Source of the DNA: Chloranthus sessilifolius
Taxonomy: Eukaryota > Streptophyta > Magnoliopsida > Chloranthales > Chloranthaceae
NCBI GenBank assembly: GCA_021018995.1
Contig: CM037585.1
Span: 120,736,331 to 120,800,330, forward strand
Length of the DNA: 64,000 nucleotides
Direction: 5' to 3'
The translations under genes and the position numbers were made by a program. The notes below the pieces were generated by a model. The model worked only from the letters and a program-made list of their open reading frames with translations, searched no databases and was not told where the DNA came from. This document shows, in pieces, positions 48,645 through 58,484 of the stretch (positions are counted from its first letter, which is position 1; each line of letters opens with the position of its first letter).

Positions 48645-48709
48645 GGAACCACTATCGGGAACCATTGTTTGGGTGATGTACGTCCATCACCGATGGTTCT
48701 TCTGGTTCC
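48645..48709 (+). other. Conserved LTR hairpin, 5' LTR copy
   Basis: GGAACCA, GGGAACCAT and GGTGATG face CATCACC, ATGGTTC and TGGTTCC around a TACGT-type loop. Copies are at 58209-58274, 59082-59147 and (minus strand) 42464-42529. Confidence 0.7.
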
Positions 48710-48907
48710 TTTTGGGAATGTGTATGTTCTTCCTTACATTTAAATATTGTTGACGTGTATTTAGTGTAGAAATTGGTTGACTCACTACTGCTCGGATGTG
48801 TCCACCTAGCTTCCCGCTATATGCGCGGATCGTGATCGATCCGGATCATCCGTAGTATGATCCTAGCAGTGCACGGGTTTCGGAAACGGAAATCCGGCCG
48901 CTATGAT

Positions 48908-48919
48908 TGGTATCGAGCC
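48908..48919 (+). other. Primer-binding site (initiator tRNA-Met type)
   Basis: TGGTATCGAGCC directly after the 5' LTR; it differs from the standard TGGTATCAGAGC by lacking CA. Confidence 0.75.
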
Positions 48920-49009
48920 TAGAAGTAGGTTGAACTACGGGTTTAGAAAGGATTGTTTTCACAATCTATGTCTTGATCAATGTTGTTGTTTTTACAATGA
49001 CAGACCAAG

Positions 49010-50256
49010 ATGGGCCCTAAGTTCGAGAGGAGGGCATAGTGGAGGTAGAGCGGAGACGAGAGATTCCCCGAGGGATGTGCGGAGGTCACGTCGGGGCTTA
49101 GAGTTTCTCTCGCAGCCAAATGTGGTTCCGGTGGGACCAACAGGAGGAAGAAGAAGAAATGAGGAGAGGATGGGGCAGGTGTTGGAAGCATTAGCTACCA
49201 ACGTCGCTCAACAAACAAACAAGCGTTGGCTCAGCAGTGACTAGACCACCCCATCGACCCTAGTGGGTTTGGAGTTTAGGAGAATGAGACCTCCTAACTT
49301 CGGGTCAAACGGATCCCATTGAAGCGGAAGGATGGATTGAAGAGATGGAAAAGCTCTTCGAGGTACTACAATGTAGTGATGAGGAGAAAGTGCGTTGGGC
49401 CACTTTCAAACTTGATGGTGACGCCGGACCATGGTGGAAGTCGGTGTCACAAAATCGACAAAGAGAATTCCCTCACACTCCTTGGACATGGGAGGAGTTC
49501 ACGGAGGTGTTTTACCACAAATACTTCCCGAAAATTGTGAGGCATCAGTGGGAAGTGAAGTTTATAGAATTGAGACAAGGCGCCATGTCGGTGAGAGACT
49601 ATGGAGCAGAATTTGACAGGTTGGCTAGGTTTGCTCCTCAGCATGTAGCCACAGAGTTGATGAGGGCCAGAAAGTTTCAACTTGGCCTTAGACAGATTCT
49701 ACAAGAGGACGTCGCCATGTGGGAAATGGAGACGTATGAGGAGGGCATGGCCAAGGCTCTCATAGCTGAAGAGGAGAACCAAAAACAATTTTCTTGGAGG
49801 GACAAGCAGACGAGAGAGAGACCATTTCAAGGGCAATCTGAGGACACGGAACAAAACAAGAGGGCTAGGTTTGGTAGACCTCGGAGATACCCTAGAGACT
49901 CTCGACCGGCGATATCTTCGGGTCCTAGTTCCTACCAGAGGGCGGCAGCACCTACTTCTTCTAGATCATTCAGACCGGTGGATCTTACGGTAGCGGGGCC
50001 TCGGTGACCGAGGACCTTCAAGGATCTCATCCTTTACTCCGCCGTGGTTTGTGCAAAGTGTGGAAACAACACAAGGCGGAGGATTGTAGGAGAGATCTGG
50101 GGCATGTTTGTGTGGCAAGATGGGCCACTTGGTTAGGAATTGCCACGAGGAGAGTAAGGAGCGGACGGATCGGTATCAACACGAGATCATCTCGACCAAT
50201 AGTCCAGTCGAGCTTATCCATGCGATCGATGCTCGACATCGAACGATGTCATCAAG
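49010..50256 (+). pseudogene. Chromovirus gag with double zinc knuckle
   Basis: The likely start is ATG at 49010 (MGPK, the usual Del/Tekay start), six bases after an AG acceptor; that frame stops after nine codons and the coding continues in others. Frame 49345-50007 (220 residues) carries the gag core: WATFKLDGDAGPWW, WEEFTEVFYHKYFPKIVR, FIELRQGAMSVRDYGAEFDR and LARFAPQHV. Zinc-knuckle text follows in pieces (KQHKAEDCRRD near 50058 and CGKMGHLVRNCHEE from 50110). The wording is that of the Del/Tekay chromoviruses. At least three frame breaks. Confidence 0.88.
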
Positions 50257-50406
50257 GTATGATTTGAGATTCAATGAATGTGGTTTAGTGATATAACGAA
50301 TTAAGAATTTTGAAAAATATAGAAATTGTTGAGTAATTATGATGTAAATAGTATATGTATGCATGCATAGTTAAGACGTTGAGATAACATTGAAATTGGC
50401 GTATAG
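50257..50406 (+). other. AT-rich 150-bp stretch with intron-like ends between gag and protease
   Basis: ATCAAG/GTATGA ... GGCGTATAG/GTGAAC. The interior is AT-rich, non-coding and unlike the flanking gag-protease text. It may be an intron or a small insertion. Confidence 0.4.
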
Positions 50407-50780
50407 GTGAACGAAATTGTATAGGAGTTGCGACATTTGCTTTCTCAGAGCACGATCCTTGATAGATCCAGGCTCTATGCACTCTTACATCCGACCTCAA
50501 ATTACTAAGAAATTGGGTGGCACCCCAGAACAGATAGACTGTATTTTGGCTCGTTCCCTGAGTAATCGTGAACGCACTCACCGTGTGCAAGTCAGTGATA
50601 GTGGCAGTGGAAGAACACGAAACACAGGCAGATTTGATTCTGTTGGATATGAAAGGATTTGGCGTCATTATGGGAATGGACTGGCTATCCGCGTACCGCG
50701 CAAGTGTGGATTGCCTTGAAGATAGTGGTTTTTCGTCCACCTAGCGGCGATCATTTAGATTCCTTGGGGAAAAATCTAAG
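50407..50780 (+). pseudogene. Chromovirus protease
   Basis: RSLIDPGSMHSYI (about residues 14-26 of the frame starting at 50417) is the Del-type protease active site, with DPGS for D[ST]GA. The C-terminal GMDWLSAYRASVDC is readable near 50670-50715 in another frame. Frameshifted and not functional as shown. Confidence 0.82.
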
Positions 50781-50979
50781 GTGGCTCCTTTGACATCCGC
50801 GATTCGGGCGGAAAAGATGATGAAGAATGGTTGCAGCGGATATGTGGCCTATCTACAAGAACAACGGGAAGAAACAAATGTGCTATCCGATATTCCCGTC
50901 GTGTGAGTATCCCGATGTATTTAGGAAGAATTGCAGATTACCACCGGTTAGAGAGGTTGAGTTTGCAATTAATTTAGCT

Positions 50980-52200
50980 CCGAACCAGAACGATATCTAA
51001 GGCTCCGTGTCGGATGGCTCCAACGCAATTGCAAGAGTTGAAGGAACAAGCGCAAGAAGCGCTTGACAAGGGATTTATTCGCCAAGTGTGTCTCCTTGGG
51101 GAGCACCGGTGTTGTTTGTCCGAAGAAAGAAGGCGGCTCAATGCGCTTATGCATTGATTATCGGCGATTGAATAAGGACGATTAAGAATCGTTACCGCTT
51201 CCTAGGATCGATGATCTATTTGATCAATTGCAAGGAGCGAGGTTCTTTACGAAGATTGACTTGAGATCAGGTTACCATCAATTACGGGTCAAGGCTGAAG
51301 ATGTGGAGAAGACGGCGTTCAGAACTAGATATGGGCACTATGAGTTCTTAGTTATGCCATTTGGATTGACGACGCACCGCATCATTTATGGACCGATGAA
51401 TCGTATATTTAAACCACACTTGGACAAGTCGGTGGTTGTTTTCGTGACGACATTCTTGTCTATTCCAAGACAAAGGAGGAGCACGAAGAACATCTACATG
51501 TGGTTTTGGACCCTTAGAGAACACAAATTGTACATAAGCTCGGAAAGTGTGAGTTTTGGTTGAACCAAGTGAGTTTCTTAGGCCATATCGTCTCCGAAAA
51601 GGTATAACGGTAGATCCAACAAAGATCGAGGCGATTGTGAATTGGGAACGACCTAAAAGGATGTGAAGTTCGTAGTTTTCTTGGTTTGGCGTACTACTCA
51701 CGGTTTGTAGAAGGATTCTCTAAGCTATCGAGTCCACTCACTCGACTCACAAAGAAAACGCTAAGTTTGATTGGGACTAACAATGCGAGAAGAGTTTCCG
51801 AGAATTAAAGACGCTCTAACTACAAATTTCTAGCTATACCTTCTCGCGAGGAGGCTTTGCTATCTATAGTGACGCATCATATAGTGGGTTAGGTTGTGCC
51901 CTCAATCAGCATAAAAAGGTTATCGCATATGGCTCTACACAACTGAAGGAACATGAGAAGAACTACCCGACTCATGACTTGGAGTTAGCGGTGATCTTTG
52001 CTCGAAAATTTGGAGGCACTACTTATACGGTGAGACATTTGACATCTACGACCACAAAAGCCTAAAGTACTTGTTTACACAAAGGACTTGAACATGCGAC
52101 GTAGTGGTGGATGGAGTTCTTAAAAGACTACGATTGTTCCATCCAAGATTATCACCTGGAAAAGCCAATGTGGTGGCGGATGCTTTGAGCGAAGTCTTAT
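50980..52200 (+). pseudogene. Chromovirus reverse transcriptase and RNase H
   Basis: Text in order: [20 protein letters not shown] (51019), LCIDYRRLN (51147), FTKIDLRSGYHQLRV (51245), AFRTRYGHYEFLVMPFGLT (51315), the catalytic DDILVYSKTKEEHEEH (about 51447-51494) and an RNase H part from about 51860 with [15 protein letters not shown] and [14 protein letters not shown] remnants. A one-base change puts the two catalytic Asp codons out of frame with the residues before them. Confidence 0.88.
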
Positions 52201-52489
52201 TTCAATTGGCACATTTGATCACCCAGTGCAAAGGTGGCATTCTTGGAAGACGGCCTTATGTGATACGTTGATTGATGTTAAGGGTTCAGTTCTTTGATGG
52301 CCACCATTGTGATCGCCCACATTGTTTGATAATATACGTAAGCTCCAAATGGTCGATGTGCGAGCTTATGACAATTAGAAGAGATGTGATCAATGGGATA
52401 AGGCCGATTTTTCTATTAAGGATGATGGCACCTTGCTATTTCGAGATCGGACGTGCATAGGATACCAAAGATCTAAAAGACACAATTTT

Positions 52490-53120
52490 GGAAGAAGCGC
52501 ACAAATCTCGTTATGCTATACATCCGGGTAGCACCAAGATGTACCAAGATCTCAAACGAAGTTTTGGTGGAGAGGATTAAAGAAGGATGTGGCGGAGTAT
52601 GTTTCTCGGTGTTTGATGCGCGGCCGGTGAAAGTAGACCATCGGAACCCGGAGTTTATTACAACCCTGCCGATAGTGGAAATGGGAAGCCATTTCTATGG
52701 ACTTTATTTTAGGATTACCGAGTACACTGAGAAAGAACAATGCAATTTGGGTTATTGTTGATCGTTTGACGAAATCCGCACACTTTCTACCGTATCGGAC
52801 TACAATCACAGCCAATAAACTAGCCGGGTTATATTTGAGCGAAATAGTTCGATTACATGGAATACCCATCGATCGTATCGTGTGATAGAGATCCTCTGTA
52901 TCGTCGCAGATTTTGGCGGCGGTTCCAAGAAAACATGGGTACGAAATTGGAGTTCAGCCCAGCGTTCCATCCCCAGACAGATGGGCAGACTAAGAGAGTG
53001 AACCAGATAATAGAGGATATGTTGCGAGCATGCATGTTAGACTTTCATGGCTCATGGGATCAACACTTACCTCTAATCGAGTTCGTATAATAACTATCGA
53101 TCGAGCATTGGGATGGCACC
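52490..53120 (+). pseudogene. Chromovirus integrase core
   Basis: Zinc-binding end AHKSRYAIHPGSTKMYQDL (52498), WVIVDRLTKSAHFLP (52755, first catalytic Asp), LYLSEIVRLHGIP, then SCDRDPLYRRRFWRRF (second Asp), GTKLEFSPAFHPQTDGQT and VNQIIEDMLRAC (52940-53030, with Lys-Arg where catalytic Glu-Arg is usual: QTKRVNQ for QTERVNQ). Frames 52697-52885 and 52857-53090 overlap with one shift. Confidence 0.88.
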
Positions 53121-53800
53121 TTATGAAGCCTTATATGGACGTCGATGCAAATCTCCATTGAATCGGAAGAAATCGTGAGAAGCTTGTCTTGGGACCGAAA
53201 TGATAGATAGTACCACTAAAAGCGAAGAGTAATGTCGTGATAGGTTGAAGATGGCCCAAAGTCGCCAAAAGAGCTATCGATCTTCACCGAACACAAGTGG
53301 AATTTCGGTATAATCAATTACATTAATGATATGACCATGGTTAAAATTAAACTACAAAGGAATTGACCCTTGTTTTGAGTTGGAGACAAGGTGTTTGTGA
53401 AAATTTCGCCAATCAAAGGGCGTCATGCGTTTTGGGAAGCGCGGAAGCTAAGTCCTCGGTACATTGGACCATTTGAAGTACTTGGGCCGGGTTGGCGAAG
53501 TAGCATATCGGATCGCCTTACCACAGCTTAGCAAGCATGCATAACGTATTCCACGTATCCATCTTTGCGCCATTACGTCTGTGATCGACTCACGTCTTGG
53601 ATTTCCAACCGATAGAGCTTCTTGAGGAGGATATGACGATTGAGGAACCGATCGCTATTTTGGATCGTCGACATCAAGTCCTACGGACCAAATTAATTCC
53701 ACCGTACTAGTGAAGTGGAGGAATCATTCTGACGCCGGCTACTTGGGAGAGAGCAATCAAATCCGTGAATGTGATCCGATCTGTTCAGATGAAAAAGGTA
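53120..53800 (+). pseudogene. Chromovirus integrase C-terminus and chromodomain
   Basis: After a damaged C-terminal segment (KLSPRYIGPFEV-like text near 53450), the region 53640-53790 reads ILDRRHQVLRTKLI and VKWRNHS, then TWE-like text, the chromodomain that defines Del/Tekay chromoviruses. Chromodomains steer integration towards particular chromatin (family knowledge). Frames shift two or three times. Confidence 0.75.
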
Positions 53801-53969
53801 AGTCTCAAAGATTTCATCCCGGAATTCGCTGCCATAATTATAAATTGGTGTGAGCATATGCTTGAATTTATCTTTTGGAATACTCTATGTGGCGTGTATG
53901 AATTAGTAGTTTTAAAATCCGGACCATCAAATTAAGGAGATTGACCGGATGAAATGCGTTATTCAGGCA

Positions 53970-54117
53970 CCGTGATCGATCTACACCGTTGGTGATCGAT
54001 CTACAAAGGACCCGTGATCGATCTACACCGACTTGGTGATCGATCAATGAATCGAGTTGGAACTTAAAGATTCCTTGGTGATCGATCACCAAGAGGCCGT
54101 GATCGATCACCAATGGG
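53970..54117. repeat. TGATCGATC cluster between integrase and the extra gene
   Basis: Six units (three GTGATCGATCTACA, one GTGATCGATCAATG, two GTGATCGATCACCAA), the same two unit types as in this element's LTRs. It ends about 10 bp before a TTATAAAG word at 54125. Confidence 0.9.
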
Positions 54118-54124
54118 CGTTGAG

Positions 54125-54132
54125 TTATAAAG
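54125..54132 (+). promoter_or_regulatory. Possible TATA box of the extra gene
   Basis: TTATAAAG immediately after the TGATCGATC cluster, about 210 bp before ATG 54343. The leader between them is GC-richer and contains a possible donor (CACCG/GTAAAT at 54281). Confidence 0.5.
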
Positions 54133-54342
54133 AGGGGAACCCGAGGGGTCATTGCAACATTCTAACCGCAAGAGACCAAAGGGTTTTCGATTTTCGGCCT
54201 TCCTCAACCATTTTCGTTCGTTCTCCGGCTATTTCGTTCGTTCTCCGGCGCGATTTGAGTGTGCGTCGCCACATTCACCGGTAAATCTTCCGTTTCCTTA
54301 ACTTTCGATTCCTTTTTCTTGCATTTCGCCCAAATCTAGACC

Positions 54343-55769
54343 ATGGGACCACGCACGAAGAATCCTTCGCGTAAGGTACCCACATCCCGGCTCATCTCCG
54401 CCTTCTATTCCAAATCACCCGCCGTCCGTGTCACCCATGGCACCGGCTTCGACCTCTACCCGCCGTTCCCGCATCCGCATCGCTCACTATTGAGCGTGAA
54501 ATCCCCAACGCCTGGTGGGCTTCCAAAACCTTCCTACCGGAATACGTTTTTGTGTCCTCACTATATGAGGACCGACCCGAAATGGCTTGGGCCAAGGGTT
54601 ACATACAAAAGCTAGGGCTTAAACCCTTACTCGCCCTTCCATGACCATTACTGCCCACGTATTGTGCGGCTTTTCTTTCAAAACCTCAAATGGGGTGATA
54701 GTCGCCATCGACTCGTCACAACAATCGATGGCCTTGAATATAAATTCAACCATTTCCACGTCGCGGCGGCACTTCAATGCCGTCTCCGTACGGTTGAACC
54801 GATGGCCTCGAGCCTCGTTACATCAAGGAGGTACCCTATGCGGATGTGGTCACCAAGATGACCCAAGGCCAACACGGTAGGGGCCAAGCCATTTCTAGGG
54901 CCCAACTACCTGATCGGTTGTGGATGCTTGATACCTACATCAAGTGTGCCTCAACCCTTTCTGCACAAGTCCTCACGGAGGGTAGTGCACAGGCACTATT
55001 CTCCGCCTATGAGAACCGTTGGTTCTCTATGGCGAATCTGGTCATTGATGGCATCATAAATGCCAATGACACGATGTCTGAAGAAGCGTCTGGAGCGAGA
55101 AAGCAGATCCCCTATGCACGCCTCGTCACCAAGCTTCGTGAGCGTATCTGCCTACGCGAGGCCTACGTCTTGGCTCCTCCACGAGCCCGTTTGGAAAACA
55201 ACACTAGGGTCTTTCACGAAAAGGACAAAAACTACAACTTGTTGGTTAAGCGTCTTCACGAGGAGGAAGAGGCGGCGGTGAGCCGTCCCCTAGCGTGGAG
55301 GTTGATCCCTCTTGTAGCAGAGTTCGATCCTGATGTGCCCGCGACCACAGAGGGCGAGACACCACAGGACCTACCACCCCAGCCAGAGCCATCTGTCCGA
55401 CCAGCCCCTGTTCCACCCGCCGTCGATTCGTCACGCCCCCTCCCCGTCTTCCTCCGGCAGCGTCACTGCGATGCTTGCGAGTTGGTGAAAGCAATCGCGC
55501 ATCCACGTGAGGCGGATGGCGTTGAGGCGTTCGAGAGCAGATGCATAAATCGTGCGGACTATCACGCGGGTATGCATGAGCTAGTCATGCGCACCTCTAT
55601 GCCACGGCGTCACGCGATGCTCGCCGCGCCTTTTGCACAGGTGGATCCACGCGACTATCATTCACCGCGTAGCGTCCCTGAAGCGCGATCACGCGCCCAT
55701 CCGATGCTCCGCAGTATTACAGAACTACTATTGCTTATTAGCCATTTATATGTACACGTATCTCTCTAG
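54343..55769 (+). pseudogene. Extra gene of the chromovirus (putative plant transposon protein domain)
   Basis: It is not a retroviral function. From ATG 54343 the protein runs through about three frames to a stop at 55769, some 470 residues in all. Readable parts: a basic Ser/Thr/Pro N-terminus; WASKTFLPEYVFVSSLYEDR (about 54510); RPFHDHYCPRIVRLFFQNLKW (54640), IDGLEYKFNHFHVAAAL; then RLWMLDTYIKCASTL, FSAYENRWFSMANLVIDGI and KQIPYARLVTKLRERICLRE (54915-55160), a Pro-rich linker and an HCDACELVKAIAHP tail. Order and wording resemble the putative plant transposon protein domain (Pfam PF20167, from memory). Extra genes are known in Tat-lineage gypsy elements; here it is in a chromovirus, in sense, behind its own palindrome cluster. 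Two frameshifts are visible; the open frame from 54846 starts with GTG and simply continues upstream text. Confidence 0.65.
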
Positions 55770-55772
55770 TGG

Positions 55773-55959
55773 TATTTCGTTGCATATTGCATATATTTTG
55801 TTCATACTTTGATTATTCTGCCTGCAATATATAAACACGGTAAATCTTTTAGTTATCATGCATGACACTTAGATCAATTCCCTGTATTAGTTTAGCATGA
55901 GTCTTAAAACTACAAAATCCCTACGTCGCCTCTTAGACATTTTCGAGGCGAAAATTCCT
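55773..55959 (+). other. 3' UTR between the extra gene and the polypurine tract
   Basis: Non-coding; ends with the chromovirus-typical ACATTTTCGAGGCGAAAATT box. Confidence 0.6.
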
Positions 55960-55971
55960 AAGGGGGGGATA
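55960..55971 (+). other. Polypurine tract of the chromovirus
   Basis: AAGGGGGGGATA directly before the 3' LTR; it primes plus-strand DNA synthesis in this class of element. Confidence 0.85.
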
Positions 55972-55972
55972 A

Positions 55973-58479
55973 TGTAACGACCCCGAAAATTAGAACACGT
56001 GCCTGACTGCTTTGATCCGCGTGCCCGGCGCGGAAACCGAGGTTAATTTAAAAACTTTAAGGTTATATTAATTTAAATAATGTGGCACCGTGATGAGATG
56101 AGATCACGTGTGAAATTTCGTTTAGTTCTGGGACTCGTAGAGGGGAGATGGAACACGTTCTTGAAGCAAACGTGTTCATACTTCACCTGGAATAGACACC
56201 AAGGGCAAAATAGAAATTTTGCTTGAGAGAAGTAGCTTATAGAGGAAGGATGGGGAGACAAGAGAAGAGAGACTTCATTCCTTCTTCTCCTTCATCACCT
56301 TGCCCTGTGTGCTCCATAGATTGGAGATTGATGCTAAGAAGTGTGAAAGAAATCATTGAGAGAGAGAAGAAGAAGGGTTAGCAAGAGAGAAGAGGAGAGA
56401 TTCTAAGCTAGAGGAGCTAGACCTAAGGGTTTGAGTTACCTAGGGTTTGAGATTGTTGTGAGAGACCCTGATCTGTTGAAACGAGCCGAGGAATTTCTCG
56501 AATCCGCATCGAAGAGGAGCTCGAGATCTAGGTTTTGGAAACCCTCTTTTGGTCATTGCGGAACCCCAAGAAACCCACGAACAAGGTGAGTTGTGTGATA
56601 AATAAGGTTAAATGAGTAGTTTAAAGGGTAGGTTTATGATGTATTAATGGTGATTGCACAACCATTAATGGAGAGAGAGCAAAAATGGAAGGAAAGGTGA
56701 ACTCCATTAATGACAGCTTTGCTGTCATTGGTGATCGATCACCAAGGTGGTGATCGATCTACAGTGGGTTGGTGATCGATCACCAAGGGCTGGTGATCGA
56801 TCAATCGTATAAGTTTATAGAGCATGAGAGTTGAGAAGTTGAGGCCCGAGGTGGTGATCGATCACCAAGGTGGTGATCGATCTACAATGAGTCTGGTGAT
56901 CGATCACCAAGGTGGTGATCGATCTACAAAGGTGTTGGTGATCGATCACCAAGGTGGTGATCGATCAATTTGTATAAAAATTTATGTGGACAGAGAGAGG
57001 AGTTTTTGATGCTTACTGTGGTGATCGATCACCAGGCTGGTGATCGATCTACAAAGGCTGGTGATCGATCTACAAAGGCTGGTGATCGATCTACAAAGGC
57101 TGGTGATCGATCTACAAAGGCTGGTGATCGATCTACATGGTGATCGATCACTCACCCTGCTTTTGAATTCATGAAGTAGACACCGGATATTGTCTTGGGT
57201 AGTTCTCTGACATTCCTAACACTTAATGTCTGCATATGGTATAGGATAAACCACGACACGTCGAAAAAGCTTTGGATTTGCTTAGAAGATAAAGCGATCA
57301 GGTAGGGAAAATTCAACTTAAAGTGTATCTAAATTTAATTGCATGATATCTTAACATCGTATTCTATCTACGATTTTGAAAGCATGCCCGCATATGCATT
57401 AAACTCGATTCCGTATTCGATATCTCGTTCGTTTTTGCATATGCTCCGATAATCACGATAATCTGCTATGATAATCAGCTCGATAATCGATTCATGAGGT
57501 AATAAGTATGTATTTGATTTGAGGTTTAATATTGACGATCCCCACCGACTCGGGTATATCCGTTCTTGCACAATGTGCGATTGCTTGAAAATCCTCGGCA
57601 AAATATGCACTCCATGTGTGGGGCATTATTGCATTCTGAAAATTGTTCATTGAGCGACGATTGGTTGGGGTTTCCTATCGGCACAAATCTGCTACCACGT
57701 GATATATATACAGGAGTTACTTAAGTTAGAGATATGTATGATTTAAGTCATTTAAATCTAATAAACCGACATCTTGCTAATTAGGAGTTCGGTTTACTTT
57801 TGCCGATTATGCATTACGATTTCTGCATGTTTGAGCATCAATCTATATCTCTGTTTTTCGTTTCACTTGTCGATCTAAGATATGTTACGCAATCATGTTT
57901 AATAATTTAGATGTAAATTAGTGAAATTCTTCTCACGAGCCTAGGATGTAGCTCACCACGCTTCTGAAATCTTTTTAGGTTACGAGGCTGCGGTGCAGTC
58001 TTGAGAGCGATCCGGATTATCGGGGATCCGAGGCGAGAGGAGCGAGAGGCAGACGTTCGAGCGGACGAGTTCTATCCTTAGCCTGGGTATTGATGCCCGA
58101 CATTTGTACTTTTGATCTTTTGGATTTACTGTGTGCCTGGTGGCCACCTTTGTATAAACATATGTAGTTCTACATTTATTTATTTTATGTTAGTCCACAT
58201 TCCATTTCGGAACCACTATCGGGAACCATTGTTTGGGTGATGTACGTCCATCACCGATGGTTCTTCCTGGTTCCTTTTTGGGAATGTGTATGTTCTTCCT
58301 TACATTTAAATATTGTTGACGTGTATTTAGTGTAGAAATTGGTTGACTCCGACTACAGCTGCTCGGATGTGTCCACCTAGCTTCCGCTATATGCGCGGAT
58401 ACGTGTGATCGATCCGGGATCATCCAGAGTATGATCCTAACGGTACGGGTTTCTGGAAACGGAAATCCGGGCTGTTACA
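55973..58479 (+). repeat. 3' LTR of the chromovirus
   Basis: TGTAACGACCCCGAAAATT ... CGGGCTGTTACA, with GT donor at 56586, TGATCGATC cluster at 56726-57152, CCTAGGATGTAGCTCACC near 57940 and the conserved hairpin at 58209-58274. Compared with the 5' LTR it repeatedly lacks one or two bases at CTG (57415-57495). Confidence 0.94.
56726..57152. repeat. TGATCGATCA/TGATCGATCT cluster in the 3' LTR
   Basis: About 17 units in the same order as in the 5' LTR, including the terminal tandem run of GGCTGGTGATCGATCTACAAA (21-22 bp). Confidence 0.92.
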
Positions 58480-58484
58480 TATAC

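Larger units (their letters stand above)
46398..48904 (+). repeat. 5' LTR of the chromovirus
   Basis: TGTAACGACCCCGAAAATT ... AATCCGGCCGCTA. GT donor ACAAG/GTGAGT at 47012, a TGATCGATC cluster after it, GGCGGTATATCCG at 47996, GAGCTAGGATGTAGCTCACC at 48381 and the conserved hairpin at 48645. Large parts are identical to the 3' LTR; differences cluster as short indels. Confidence 0.93.
46398..58479 (+). mobile_element. Complete chromovirus (Del/Tekay-type Ty3/gypsy), 12.1 kb, TSD TATAC
   Basis: LTRs 46398-48904 and 55973-58479 (about 2507 bp each), primer-binding site, gag, protease, reverse transcriptase-RNase H, integrase, chromodomain, a palindrome cluster, an extra gene and a polypurine tract follow each other in one orientation. 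TATAC flanks both ends (46393-46397 and 58480-58484). The insertion site is inside solo LTR B, a member of the same LTR family. All coding parts carry frame breaks. Confidence 0.95.

Noticed and set aside
43553..57152. TGATCGATCA clusters as a CRISPR-like or satellite array
   Set aside because: Units are only 10 bp, spacers are short and irregular, all lie inside LTRs or next to an element gene, and the genome is a plant.
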